A stretch of DNA of 64,000 nt from Rotaria sordida (lineage: Eukaryota > Rotifera > Eurotatoria > Philodinida > Philodinidae): assembly GCA_905250125.1 (NCBI GenBank), contig CAJNOL010000037.1, positions 276,326 through 340,325 on the forward strand, given 5' to 3'. This document shows, in pieces, positions 1 to 12,467 of this stretch. The notes beneath the pieces are model-generated. The model saw only the letters and a list, made by a program, of their open reading frames with translations. It searched no databases and had not been told where the DNA came from. Position numbers and translations under genes: made by a program. How positions within the stretch are numbered: the first letter of the stretch is position 1; each line of letters starts with the position of its first letter.

Positions 1-23
1 TTTGATTTTTTCTTTTAAATTAG

Positions 24-1398
24 TTATCCATTATTTTTAAATCTTGAAAATCGTTGTTCATATCAACAGCAAGGTGTTATAGCACGTCTTTTACAAGATA
101 CTTTTAAAAGTGAACAAACAAAAAAGAAAACGTTTTTAATCATTATATTCATATATGAAATTTTCGTTTATAATAGATCAGTTATTATCTAAACCATTGA
201 TAGAAGATTTTCAAACGTTACCATCACCTGAACAATTGAAATATAAAGTTATCATTAGAGTAATAATAATAAAATTTCTTTTTTTGTCATTTTATTATAT
301 ATGTATACATGTATACTTGAATAACATAGAGCCGTCATCATTCACAAGGACAAACAACAACTAATACAAAATTGAATCGAATCAGTAATCAAATTGAACA
401 AAATCCTAATGTAATAAACTCATTTGTTTATTTTTAACTAATCTTCTATGAGATTTTTAGGAATATCATCCTGATTTAGCTAGTTTATTAATTTATTGTC
501 AAAACGTTTCGTTTACTAGTATACCACAGACACTATCTACTCGTATGTAATCAATCTTTTTAAACAAATTAGATGATAAATTTTTCTTGTATTGCATAGA
601 AAAATGTTATCATTCAATATCATTAAAAGAATCAATAGCTGATGATTTAATTGCTGTAGAAGTACCACATCATCTTGATCTTATTGCATTAACTCAACAT
701 CATTTAGTACGTGTTTATCCTGGAACAATACGACAGAATTCAAGTAATATGCATCCATTATTTTATTGGACTTATGGTAGGAAAATGATTTTCTTGTTTG
801 CTTTCTTCGATATAGATAAGAAATTTTTTGATTTCATTTAGGGATTCAAATGGTTGCACTTAATTATCAAACAAATGATGAATCCATGTGTCTTCAACAT
901 GGATTTTTTAGTGATAATGGTGGATGTGGTTATCTTTTAAAACCGCCATGTTTATTAGGAAAGGATCCATCATATGATCCAAAAGAAAAATTTTATGAAA
1001 AAGGAAAACGTTTACAAATTCTTCTTATTAGTGGACAACATTTACCGAAAGAAAATAACTCAGTTGATGATCCTGATATATCGGATCCATATGTTAAAAT
1101 TTGTACATATGGTATTGAATGTGATTATACAGAACATCGTACACCATCAATACGTAATAATGGTTTAAATCCAATATGGGATTATAAAATAACAGCAGAT
1201 ATTTATTGTCCAGAATTATGTCTTGTTATTTTTCAAGTACGTGATCATGATCGACATGGTGGTTCATCATTTATTGGACAAGCTTGTATACCATTTAATG
1301 TACTTCAATTAGGTTATCGACATATTAAATTAAAAGCCAAAAATGGAGATTATATTCATGGAACAATATTTGTTCATGTTAAAATTGATGATATCTGA
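24..1398 (+). CDS. Phosphoinositide phospholipase C, C-terminal part (catalytic Y half and C2), partial
   Basis: This is the 3' end of a phosphoinositide-specific phospholipase C, the enzyme that cleaves PIP2 to IP3 and diacylglycerol at the membrane. Exons read as 24-109, 177-259, 330-410, 461-542, 573-776 and 842-1398, all with GT-AG borders and matching phases; exon 24 is preceded by a TAG acceptor, so the gene starts upstream of the window. The end of the X half is seen (LENRCSYQQQGVIARLLQD), then a short polar X-Y linker, the Y half (RVYPGTIRQNSSNMHPLFYW, then a GIQMVALNYQT exon) and a C-terminal C2 domain with DPYVK and a Ca2+-site-like acidic loop. The protein ends straight after C2, as in delta, eta and zeta classes rather than beta or gamma. 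The X-half catalytic histidines lie outside the window, so the class is not fixed. Confidence 0.93.
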
Positions 1399-4036
1399 AC
1401 TTAATCGCTTTTTTCTTTTTCTTTTTTTTTTATAGGTAGTCAGATATATTTAACTAGTTTTCCATTTCTCATTATTTTGCATCATTTCTAGTATTATTTT
1501 GGATTAATTGCAAGAATATTACTATCACTCTGTCTCTTGAATAAGATATATAATTTCTTATGAAGGAATAATCTTTGACTGTCGAAAGTCATTCATATTG
1601 ATTAAGCGAAAGAAAGAAAAAAGTTTTTAATAACACATGACGAATAAGTTCATTGTACAAGGAATGTTTTGTTCAACTGATCATTTAAATTCTTTTCGAA
1701 ACATTATAAACAATGTGAAACCAAGTCAACTTTAATAGGATGTATGTCTTTGTTAATCATGAAATAAAATTATATTGCGTATTCATCAAGTCAAATATTG
1801 ATCTACGAGTGGTACTTTTTAAATGTCCTTGATGCCACCAATTCAATTGAATCTTATTGAAAATGCCAATAAAGTCTATATATGAGTAATAGAGTCCGCC
1901 AAGTTGGAGACAAGTGTGAGTGTGGATGATAAGAAGGTCCTAACACACAGTCACATCTGCCACCACCTACACTTAAACCTACATCTAGAGTCGCACGCAT
2001 AGTCACACTCTAGCCGATTGTCATATTCGGATTGTCAGATTGTGACACGTATACTGTTTTTTATTACTCATGAGTGTTAAGTTTCAATGGGTCGTTGCTG
2101 CATTTTCTACTGTCAGTACATTATGTATATTCGCCAAGCAATATTTTCACTAGGATAGCGACACTCATATGGAAAATTCAACTGCTTTTTAACTACTTAC
2201 AAATTTTTCTGAATATGCTTCAAAAAAGTTTAACATATGTACTTACTACTGCTCGATTTGACAACTCTAAGAGAAATCAGTTGATTAATTGCCTTTTTTT
2301 TCCAATCGATGAGCGAAATTATTGATTAAATAGCGAATTATCCATTGGTTATTCGATCATCGCGATTAAATATGATATAATCACTTTTCTTCTACTAAGT
2401 AGGATTCATAACAGTTTTATGCAGCTGAAAATGTAAAATCTTTTCAGATTAATTTAGTTGATTGCGAAAATAACTAATGAACTATTTATTGTGTATTGAC
2501 AAAGAAAACATTTCTCCTAAATAATCTTTACAAATATCATTTTTCATATTATTTAATTATAAGAAAGATTTTAAAATTTAAACAAGATATTTATTCGATT
2601 TTAATAAAAGATATTTCATATTATTTAATTCTTTTATGTATTTACAGAGTTAAATTGTTATTGAAATTAATCTGTTAATGAAATTCGTCAAATAACTTCT
2701 GATTAAGTTCTATCGCATTGTGAAATATGCAAAAAACATTACATGAACCTGTTCATGATGATAATGAGTATTATGTTCGACGATTTTCATTATAATAATT
2801 TCATATTAGTGTAATCAGTTGTTAATGATAAAATTATGTTATATCAATACGCATATCCGAGTCATTCGCAATTATGGACAAAAACATTGTGTATAGATCC
2901 ATCAATAGTTTGACATGATGTTCATATGGACAGCTTTATTATTAGTATTCTTTGGTTCTGTGATCATATCAGTCCTAAAGGAACGATGGAGCTTTAGGAC
3001 TGTGGATACGAGTACTGGACAGCATTAAAATAAAAATAAGAATAAAATAATGAAGTAATAAAGGCGATATAAAGAAAGAAAAACAACAAGATCAGAAAGA
3101 CTGTCGAGAGAGAACTTCACGAAGAGCGATAGACATAATAATACCGAGGAGGTAACATTTCACTTCTTCTAGAGAGGCACATTCTTTTTTTTGCCACCCT
3201 AACATTATTCACAACAAACAGTATTGTTAATCCTCCACAAACTGTCAATGAGAGTCTAGATGTGCATTAAGAGAAAATCGACATCTACACTCACACCTGT
3301 TACCATCCAAAAATCATGAGAATCCAAGATAATATCAAGTAACATTCGGCAATCATCGGACATTTTGATACAAATAAATCGAACTTGGAAACACTTCTGC
3401 TACATCTAATTCGATCTCTTCATCTCTATCACTCCAAATAGTCAACGGAATCCTTTTTTGCATGTCAATTAAAGCAACAGAATCTCATATTTTTGTGATC
3501 GCCGATGAGGAAATAGTTTGTATTTCTCATGGGCATTTTCAGCTGATCGTTAGGGTTACTAATCATCGGAAAATCAGATCCTGTTTACAAGAAAAAGAAA
3601 CTTTTGCGAATTTTTGATCATTTCACATTCACACTATTAAACACCATAAGGTCAATCGAATATTCATATCATCATTCTTCCAAGTCATATGAACAAATCA
3701 TCATTCACACTGACGAACACTAACGATAACATCTTGGAATAAAGAGTCTACTTCATTCTGCATTGGCTGAAACAATTTTAACACAAGTTTACCAATATGA
3801 AATAATCATCGATTATAAGAACGTACACTATCTCTTTTCACTAGAATCATATATGTAACATGACACAAAAAAAGAACTCCTATGTCTTCATGCTTCCCCT
3901 ATACGAAAACTAACGCAATATCTCCATTATCAAGCACATCATCTAGAAAATCAAAAGGCTTTATTGTCCTTTTCAAACAAAAAAAAAACATAGTCTCATA
4001 TTTATTAGGTTGTTTCAATTCTTCACTAAACCATCT
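1399..4036. other. Intergenic, no gene seen
   Basis: About 2.6 kb of AT-rich sequence between the convergent phospholipase C and LRR genes. A possible poly(A) signal for phospholipase C (AATAAA) lies near 1763. At about 1876-2072 a GC-richer block is flanked by opposed ATGAGTAATA-like ends, perhaps a small repeat. Short open frames here have no recognisable domain and are treated as chance. Confidence 0.6.
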
Positions 4037-5842
4037 TCAAAATGAATGCACCAAATTTTCTTGGTTTTTTATATTTCGTTCAATCAGTTCCTTCAAACCG
4101 TTGTCCAGTTTATGTCCGATTTGATTGAGTTGGAGATCTAGTGTGGTGAGTGTCTGTGTGAAAAAGTACAGATGGGTATAAGAGAGAGAGATGTAGACAG
4201 AATGAACGTTACTGTGTTATTTCGTAATGCATCAGCCAAGTGTTGTGCTCCTTTGTCTCCGATTTGATTTTGGTGGAGATCGAGTGTGGTGAGTGTCTGT
4301 GTGAAAAATGCAGATGCATACATGAGAGATGAAGGGAGAATTATGGTCACCATGTTATTTCGTAATGCATCAGCCAAGTGTTGTGTTCCTTTGTCTCCGA
4401 TTTGATTTTGGTTGAGATCTAGTGTAGTGAGTGTCTGTGCGAAAAAGTACAGATGAATATATGAGAGAGATGAAGAAAGGATGAGGGTCACTGTGTTATT
4501 TCGTAATGCATCAGCCAGTTGTTGTGCTCCTTTCTCTCCAATTTCATTGTGTTGGAGATCGAGTGTTGTGAGTGTCTGCATGGAAAAGCACAGATGGATA
4601 TCTGAGAGGAATGAAGAGAGAATGAGCGTTACCGTGTTATGTCGTAATACATCAGCTAGATGTTGTGCTCCTATTTCTCTGATTTGATTGGAAGAGAGAT
4701 TTAATGTGGTGAGTGTCTGTGTGAAAAAGTACAGATGAGTGTATGAGAGAAATGAAGAGAAAATGAGAGTCACTGTGTTATTTTGCAACGCATCAGCCAG
4801 ATGTTGTGCTCCTTTGCCTCCGATTTCATTGTAGGAGAGATGTAGTGCGGTAAGTGTCTGTGTGGAAAGGTACAGATGGATATATGAGAGGGATGAAGAG
4901 AGAATGAGAGTTACCGTGTTATTTCGTAATGCATTGGCCAGATGTTCTGCTCCGACATCTCCAATTTGATTGAGTTGGAGATCCAGTGTGGTGAGTGTCT
5001 GTGTGAATAATGGTAGACAGGTATATGAGAAAGATGATAAAAGAATGAGGGTCACCATATTATTTTCTAATGCATCAGCCAGATCTTGTGCTCCAAGAGA
5101 TCCGATTTGATTGATTTGAAGATCTAGCGTAGTGAGTGTCTATATGAAAAATAACAGATGAGTATATGAGAGAGATGAAGAGAGAATGAGGATCACCGTA
5201 TTATGTCGTAAAGCATCAGCAAGATGTTGTGCTCCAAGAGCTCTGATTGGATTATAGGAGATATCTAGTCTCGTAAGTGTCTGTATGAAAAAGAGCAGTG
5301 GCATATTTAGAGATATGAAGAGAGAATGAGCGTTACCGTGCTATGACATAAAGCATCAGCAAGATGTTGTGCTCCAAGAGCTCCGATTTGATTCCAGGAT
5401 AGATTTAATGTGGAGAGTGTCTGTGTGAAAAAGTACAGATAGTTATATAAGAGAGATGAGGAGAGAATGAAGGTCACCGTGCTATTTCGCAATGCGTCAG
5501 CCAGATGTTGTGCTCCTTTGTCTCCAATTTCATTGTATTGGAGATTGAGTGTGGTAAGTGTCTGTGTAAAAAAGTGCAAATGGTTATATGAGTGATATGT
5601 AGAGAGAATAAGAGTCACCGTATTATTTCGTAGGGCATCAGCCAGATGTTGTGCACCTTTCTCTCCGATTTCATTGTGCTGGAGATTGAGTGTCGTGAGT
5701 GTCTGTGTGAAAAATGCAGATGGGTATATGATAGGAATGAAGAAAGAATAAGCATTACCGTGTTATGTCGTAATGCATCAGCCAGATGTTGTGCCCCAAG
5801 AGGTCCAATTTCATTACCGGCGAGATCTAGTGTGATGAATGT
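4037..5842 (-). CDS. Leucine-rich repeat protein (ribonuclease-inhibitor type), 13 tandem LRR exons; 5' end not resolved
   Basis: Thirteen homologous exons each encode one 28-residue RI-type LRR of the pattern TLTTLDLxxNQIGDxGAQHLADALRNNT (x varied). Twelve are exactly 84 bp: 5759-5842, 5619-5702, 5478-5561, 5337-5420, 5197-5280, 5056-5139, 4915-4998, 4774-4857, 4633-4716, 4492-4575, 4351-4434 and 4213-4296. The last, 4037-4153, has half a repeat and then a unique tail ending in TGA. Introns are 54-59 bp, all phase 0, with acceptors ACACAG, ATACAG, ATATAG or similar and weak donors (GTAACN, GTGACN, GTAATG, GTGATC). Splicing joins NNT to TLTTL and gives a continuous solenoid. Such LRR arrays act in protein binding, as in NLRC3-like receptors; no NACHT domain is seen. 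Exons 5' of 5842 are not certain, so this may be part of a longer gene or a decaying copy. Confidence 0.82.
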
Positions 5843-6341
5843 CTATGTGAAAAAGTGCAGTTGGTGCTGGTATATGGTAAATAATAGGATGAAAAATAAG
5901 CTAAATTTCTATTGACTGATATATTAACAAAGAAAACAAAGAGCGTAGCATGACTTAGAAAATGAGTACATAAAGGGAATGTCGGCCAGGGGTTCATGAG
6001 CGATGTCTTATTTCATAAAATGTGTTTTAGTGAGTAGATGGTAAAAAAATTAATCCGAGTTCAGCAGATAATGAGTTACATTAAAAAATAGTTTTTCAAA
6101 TAGGGTCATGATGGATCTACGATTTTCGCTTTGAATTAACTGAGAGAGATGTGTTTAGTGTAGCAAACTCAATATCGAATGGACCCTAAAAGTAATCAAG
6201 TCAAGCTTCACTCTGTTTCATGTTTTTATCACTTTCAAAGAGTATCGCTTAAAAATAAAAATGATCTTCTTGGAATGCTAGCTTATGTGAAGGTTCTTAG
6301 GTGTGGGCATGGCTGCAAGTGCTATTGAAGAGTGAACTCAC

Positions 6342-7003
6342 ATCTAAGTACTCAGACATGCATGCGATGATCTCTCCAAGTTGCAGCGGCTCGTGTTGAT
6401 TAGCATTTAAATATGACAAATACGAGCGCGAAAGCAATCGTTTTCGTTCACTGTAAAGCATATTGTATACAGTGCTCCCCACTGTGTTATTCTGAAGAAA
6501 CACATCTAGCCACAGCGCTCTTCATCAAGGGTAGGCTTCTTCGTAGCAGGAAAAAATCAGAAGATGTGCGTGGGAATGTGGATTAGTGGAAGGATTGATG
6601 TTGGTCTGTTCTATACCTCTATCTGCCTCCATCCATTCTTAAAATAGTTTGATGAATGTAAATCGAGGTCGATCGATGTGCATTTGACTTTAGACCGAAG
6701 AAATGTCAATAATAATATTTGAAGCTGGATGGGTGTATGCGTAGAGAAGAGCCACAATCACACACCCATGTTTAGTGAATGCTTAAAATATGGACTGGCA
6801 TAATTACATAGACCTAGAATTTGATCAGTGACTCTGGTGCAGTCCGAAAAAATAGAAAGCTTCATTGCTAACCGATTTAAAAAATCAGGGTATTGTGAAA
6901 TAAGATTGGAAATGGGTGTTGAATTTAATACTGAGATTGTAGCGGCGAAAGCTGAATGACTACGCTGTTCGACATGTACACAAAAGGTACTGTTTTCGAA
7001 CAT
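6342..7003 (-). pseudogene. Possible degraded or unassigned coding exons upstream of the LRR gene
   Basis: Two minus-strand stretches look protein-like but match no family I recognise. At 6342-6505 a frame between a CTAG acceptor and a GTGAGT donor encodes residues such as LSYLNANQHEPLQLGEIIA. At about 6760-7003 another frame contains FLNRLAMKLSIFSDCTRVTD and ends at a TGA. Both have amphipathic, helical-looking composition. They lie 0.5-1.2 kb upstream of the first LRR exon on the same strand, so they could be its N-terminal exons or remnants of a duplicate. I could not join them to the LRR exons in frame. Confidence 0.3.
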
Positions 7004-7589
7004 CAGTACTATCAGTCATGGAATGACTCTCGATAAGTGACTAACAGCTTTTTGTCTCAGATCATCAGTCTGACAGCATGCTCGGACGACGTTGTAATCT
7101 ACATCTTCCCTCATGACTAGTATGTAGTTGATCAGTGTGTATAGGTAGCTCAAGTGATTGAGCACAAGAACTCGGTTAGACTGGCTTTCTGTCCAGATCT
7201 ACAATTACTATTAGGTGAAGAGAAGATATCTGACTACTAAATTTGCCGCCATGTAGCACCCCATACTGCTAGAAAGCCGGAAGACAAAGTCAATTCCATT
7301 TTTCTTCTTCTAATAGTGAAAAAAAGTGGATCGCAATCAATCTCGTCCTACAGACTGTAACAGACATTTTCCACATGCTCTTCCTGTGATCTATGCACGG
7401 ACCGTTATCAACATAGCGAAGGTCTACATTAACGATGAAATTAACCCCATCATATTTCACATTTTAATCCAGTAGAGATTACAGTGAACGCTTTTTGGAA
7501 AAGTTTGATATAGAACTTCGGAAGAAATCGTGTCGAAAAACTCGGAAATCTATGATTTGATGAGCCTTCATTGTAGGAAACGGCGGACC

Positions 7590-8290
7590 ACATTTTTTTG
7601 GTCCCGATTCCAGTTTCGATTCCGATTAGCATTTTTTTCTGGTCCTAGTTCCCGTCTCAGTTAAAATTCTTTTATTGCTTCTGGTCCTAATTTCGTTCCT
7701 AGCAAAAACTTTTTTTTTAATAATCTATATGAATCTTGGAACACATATAAAATTAACATTGAAGATTTTGAGAAATTAATAGTATGAGCATACCTTTATA
7801 TGCATGCATCAGGACTAGGGAAATAAAACCGCTTGTATTGTCTCACTTAAAATTTTTCTTGGTTTTGGCCGTGTGACTTAGAAAATTCTTTCAAAACTTA
7901 CACTTTCATAGATAAAAAATATAAATGAGTGTTCTTCAATCAATGTTTTCTCAAGCGTCACTTTGATAGTATTAAAACGTAGGATGTGCAGAACTATAGG
8001 TACTAGTTTTAGTAGGAACCTCCAAGATGGTTTCAGTTCTAGTCCAGAATCGAAACTAAGTGATTTCGCAGATCTATGGTTTTATCACAATCATAATAAA
8101 GGGTTGTTTGTAGATTTATAGTCAGAACAAAATAATAAGTATGACAATATATAGTCTAGTTCTTAAACAGAAAATGTATCGGGACCAGTTTAGCAAGTTT
8201 TAAGTCTCGCTCCCAGTATCGGTCTCGTAAAAATCAAAATTTGGTCCCGATTATGATGCCAACGTGACCGAGATCGAGATCGAGGTAACT
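7590..8290. repeat. Degenerate GGTCCC/GATTCC hexamer repeat
   Basis: Two blocks of imperfect hexamers (GATTCC, GGTCCC, AGTTCC and variants) flank about 450 bp of AT-rich sequence, in the same orientation. A reverse-orientation relative occurs at 61,616-61,920 (GGAACCAGAACTAG, CCGGGACC). This suggests a dispersed, low-complexity repeat rather than a gene. Confidence 0.5.
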
Positions 8291-9884
8291 TTGCAGATCC
8301 TCACTTCATTGCCTCTTTACAATGGCGAACATTGTAGGTCTCCGCCTTGTTTCTATCAAAAATTTTCTGAAAAATATACACCCCTATTCAATTTCAAAAT
8401 GTATAATAATTTTATTACTCGACCACTCAGCATTTTTAGGAAACTATAATAGATTTGTGAGATTCGAGTAGAAATCTTTGATTTTTACACGGAAGATGAA
8501 TGGTTTTTGAACTTTCGAATGGTATAAATAGGGTTGACACAAGCTTATTTGTTTGATCTAAAAATTCGTTGAAACAATAAAAGTTGTAAGTGTCCAATGA
8601 ATTTATTGATTAATTGGAGCTTTACTTTTATTGCAGGCTACATTTGTTCTTTTATGAGCAATTCTACTTAATGTTTACTAATTTAGGACTGAAAGTATTT
8701 CAAAGAAGGATCTACCTATTGTTTCTTATAGACTTATCTATAAACAAATAGATGAAATGGTGAGTGGGTCACTAAGAGTGAAGCCCGTCTCTTCAACGAT
8801 CCATCCATCCATCCTCACTCTTATTCTTAAATAGTCCAGGACTTGTTGAAAATTCTGCGAGAAGCGAAGGAATAGATCTTAGCAAGATGTGGAACAGAAT
8901 TTTTCAGAACCATGAAGTAGCATCCTACGATATAGAAACCGAAAGTATTTCAGAAGGATCGTAATAGGTTTCTCATGGAATTCGACTAGAAAAAGATTGA
9001 AAATACCTACAATTGCTGTCCAGCATATACATCTGTGGAAATTTCATGAGTTTCTAACGATTTTCTCGAGAGGATTTAACGAAGATCAGAATTGATTTTG
9101 TAGCCTATTGGAAACAGGAGTTAATTCAGGATAGTTTATAAAAGCTCCTACGATAGCTTATAGCTGATCAGTAACTATGACCTCGATCAATTACCAAATA
9201 GAGTTCACCGAGATTCTTTCCGATCCTTAAAGAGTTTCTACAGAACTTCAAAAGTGAAGTTAAACTAAAGCTTCGATAGTGCACGATACAATTTAGAGCT
9301 GAATAAAATATCCAAAGGACTTATACTGGAGTATCAAGCACTTGAAAAGATGAAGACAGGTAAGGCCGCTTTCTACTCCCAAAATATTTCCGTTTTTATC
9401 TTGAAATCAATTCAGTGACGACTCCTGATAACATTGCAATGTTTTATTTCGCAACATCCCCCCGATCAATTTTTCAGGTCACACACATAGTCTCTCGAAG
9501 GATTGTCAAATTTTTATTACCCTTGTAGAGGAATACGGGTGTGCCTCGAAAAATGATCGAGAGACGGTGCGAAATAAATCTTTGAAATGCAATCAGATGT
9601 CTCCACTGAATCGATTTCAACACAAAAGAGAATGAAATATGTTGAGGACAGAAAAACGACCTTATCCGCTTTCGTTCTTTAAATAAAAGTTTTATATTCA
9701 AGTGGTACCAAGCATCTATTTATTTTCTTCGAAAATCAAACCAATAGCTAATTTCTTCCACCCTTGATCTTATGCAAAAGTACAACTATTTATATTCAAC
9801 ATATATGCTCTAACGATGTTGGATAGATGTTCCAATGTGATCGTATTCGAAATTCTTATACTCGTACTCGTATTTGTACAATTC

Positions 9885-11081
9885 TCATACAATGATCAGT
9901 TCTGGTTGCAAACAGGTTTTGTCACATACCTCATCTGAAGTATTGTCAACTATTTTATACAATGGCTGTTCAGTCAGACGACATATATTGTCCATCCACG
10001 ATACTTCACATCGATCTAATTCCTTGATGTCAATGATATTGATAGGTGTTGTATATACCCAGATCTCATGTGATCTTGGAATGTATGCACAGGCTACAAA
10101 CCAACGTTTAGTTTCAACCCAGAATTGAGTTCGAAATGGAACAATGAGTGACTCGAGACTAATGAAATCGTCGTTTTCATCATATTGATAAGAGAAGAAG
10201 AATTCAAGTTTATCTAGTTTAAATAGTTTATCAGAAATAAATTCTTCCCAATAAAAGATCTCGAACATAAAGTCAAATCTTTGCTTCTTCGAAACAATTT
10301 TGAGATGGCGAAGTGATGCTATTGATGGAAGTAGCAACTTGAAGTCTTGTTTACGAAGTGAACAGGTAGTTATGATCAAAGATTCCAGTGAAGGATGAAA
10401 TATTGATGCAGTAGATGAAACCAGCGCATCACCCACATCGCCTATAGTGTAGTCTTGAATGACGAGAGTTCGTAAATGAGATAACCAGCAAAGAATGATC
10501 AGATAGTCGTTGTAATCGCAACTAGCGATTGTTAGATGTTCTAATTTCCATGGATCTGGCCAAATTATGTTTGCTGTGTAAGGTACATCACTTAGAGATA
10601 ATTTTTCATGATACTTTCGGCAGAATACTAATGAGACTAGAGTCCATATTCTACTGTACTTGGCCTTGCTTGATTTTATCGGAAAGGAAGCCAAAGACTT
10701 GGTACTCAAAAGTTGTAAGAGATGCTCCAAATCCTTATGGATTCTGTGAAGACTCAGTGAACGTAGTCGAGTAAATTGATGGCAATACAAGAGCGTCGTA
10801 AGTCGGTCAATCGAATCACTCTTCCAACAGTCATGAGAGATTGTTAATGAAATGACACCGTCGGGTCGAATAAAACGAACAAGTGTTGTTATGGTCTCGA
10901 GTGATTTCGAATTCAAAATGAGCTCATATCGATCATAAGTGTTGACCATAGCATTTATTTGTCGGCTGATCGAACGAATCGAACGAAGAATAGTCTCAGT
11001 ATCGCAATAATCAAGTATGCGATGGACCAGTTCAACAGGTAGGTCAAGAAAAGAAGCACTCGCCATTGAAGTGGCAGTCAT
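9885..11081 (-). CDS. F-box protein with LRR-like C-terminal region
   Basis: Single-exon frame of 398 residues. Residues about 11-55 form an F-box (FLDLPVELVHRILDYCDTET, then a short helix ending at a VNTYDRYEL-like segment), the motif that binds Skp1 in SCF ubiquitin ligases. The rest is a run of irregular, leucine-rich repeats with LRSLSLHRI, LEHLTIASC, LRTLVIQDY and LRHLKIVS, which in this family bind substrate. The first ATG (11081) is used; a second in-frame Met at residue 6 would change little. No intron is evident. F-box/LRR proteins of this build form a large family in bdelloid rotifers (recalled knowledge, not checked). Substrate unknown. Confidence 0.85.
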   Translation of the reverse strand: MTATSMASASFLDLPVELVHRILDYCDTETILRSIRSISRQINAMVNTYDRYELILNSKSLETITTLVRFIRPDGVISLTISHDCWKSDSIDRLTTLLYCHQFTRLRSLSLHRIHKDLEHLLQLLSTKSLASFPIKSSKAKYSRIWTLVSLVFCRKYHEKLSLSDVPYTANIIWPDPWKLEHLTIASCDYNDYLIILCWLSHLRTLVIQDYTIGDVGDALVSSTASIFHPSLESLIITTCSLRKQDFKLLLPSIASLRHLKIVSKKQRFDFMFEIFYWEEFISDKLFKLDKLEFFFSYQYDENDDFISLESLIVPFRTQFWVETKRWFVACAYIPRSHEIWVYTTPINIIDIKELDRCEVSWMDNICRLTEQPLYKIVDNTSDEVCDKTCLQPELIIV

Positions 11082-11879
11082 ATTCGATAGTTGTATGGAT
11101 ACTATGTTCTATAAACACAGGAGAAAAACATCAATTATGTTTTCTGTCTGTTTCTCTCAATTTGAACGACGAAATGCAACTATGGAACACATATTATACT
11201 ATATGGTTTCAACAATTGAACAGTCTTCATAGAGAAACACGTAGAACTCCAATGAGTAAGGCTACTAGAGAAGAAGGAATGAAGAAAAAGGAGAATTCCG
11301 CGTATGAAGAAAACTGCGTTTTCCGCTTTTATAAATTCTTACTGCCACTATTCTATCGATACCTACAGTAAAGGCTTAGTTTTCTAGTACACGAAGTGGT
11401 TAATTATTTATGATATGCCGTACAGAAAAACCAATCTATTGCCTATTCTACAAAATTGTTTGGAAACAAGCTGTTCAACTAAAAGAAAGAAAGCATGCTC
11501 GAAAATTGGACTGATATATATCGCCAATGAAGTCTGTGTTAGAAGCTTTTCTATATAGAACACAGTGTCAGTCGAATTCTAAATACACTAGTAAAAGAAT
11601 AGTTATGCCAAGTAGATCAAACTGTTGGCAGACATTGACTAACAATTATTGTAATCTGTAGCAGTGAAGACCGAATGAAGTTTGGAAAGAATAGCTCCTT
11701 CAAAAAGGAAGACGTCTCTCGAGTTAGTTCGTCACTCTTGTGTTTCTGTCTAGTGTATGAATAGGTTCTCAAGAGAATGATCAAACTTAAGAGGATTTGT
11801 AAACTTGTACCTCCTTCTGGACTAAGTTAGGACCTTTTCACTGTATCCCATGTAAAAAATAGAGAAAAAAAATCGAATT

Positions 11880-12100
11880 AAAAGCGATTACAATTTGATT
11901 AAAAATCGATTATAATTAGCCATAATCGATTATAATTGTAGAAACAGTTATTCTACTATATTACTTGATTAAAAGTGATTAAGGCTGATTTTAATCAATT
12001 CCTAATCGATTAATAATTGATTAAAGGCGTATGATTATAATCGGTTTTTAATTGATTCGGAATCGATTAAGAATCGATTAGAAATTGATTAAAATTCGCA
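11880..12100. repeat. Degenerate GATTATAATCGATTA array
   Basis: Dense imperfect copies of the palindromic words AATCGATT and GATTATAATC, the same vocabulary as the longer array at 16.1-16.95 kb. Confidence 0.75.
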
Positions 12101-12189
12101 GTAATTATTACAAATCCACCTATGTTGTTACTACACTATAATAACTATAGCCTATGAACTAGATCGGAATGCTGGCACCTCAATGCCTA

Positions 12190-12320
12190 AATCCTTATGG
12201 CTATACCGTATAACTATATTCCTACAGCTATATGTTTGAGACTGTATTCTTACACCTATGTCCGTATGACTATACTGGTATAGCTATATTCTTATACCTA
12301 TGCACTTATACATCCTCTTA
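12190..12320. repeat. CCTTATGACTATA-type minisatellite
   Basis: Irregular tandem copies of a roughly 16-18 bp unit (CTTATGGCTATACCGTATAA and variants). The same unit recurs at 14,660-14,830 and a short piece near 30,630. Confidence 0.6.
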
Positions 12321-12467
12321 GCTTGTCAGGTGCGGCTAATTCAAAATTAAAGCGGAAATTTATTTTTGTTTTCTTTGTTTTATCTGAATAGAACTCATCG
12401 AATTACATAGCAAAAATACTACGTTAAGCATTTGAAAGTTGATTTTCGCTGGAGAAAATTCAAAGTA

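Larger units (their letters stand above)
5843..9884. other. Intergenic between LRR and F-box genes, with degenerate repeats
   Basis: Apart from the possible exons at 6342-7003, no gene is supported. At about 7590-7700 and 8180-8280 the sequence is a degenerate six-base repeat (GGTCCC GATTCC AGTTTC type), also present near 61,620-61,920. The stretch 7030-7090 (TTGTCTCAGATCATCAG) resembles 61,565-61,600, again just before the hexamer repeat, so a dispersed repeat unit is likely. No coding signal is seen in 8,450-9,470. Confidence 0.5.

Noticed and set aside
4138..5058. A continuous 306-codon minus-strand frame through the LRR array, read as one unspliced protein
   Set aside because: It includes 57 bp segments between repeats that begin with GT, end in CAG or TAG, break the 28-residue LRR period, and in other copies are 56 bp or contain a stop; they are better explained as introns.
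9474..9701. Small minus-strand frame of 75 codons downstream of the F-box gene
   Set aside because: No domain, no splice context and no similarity to neighbours.
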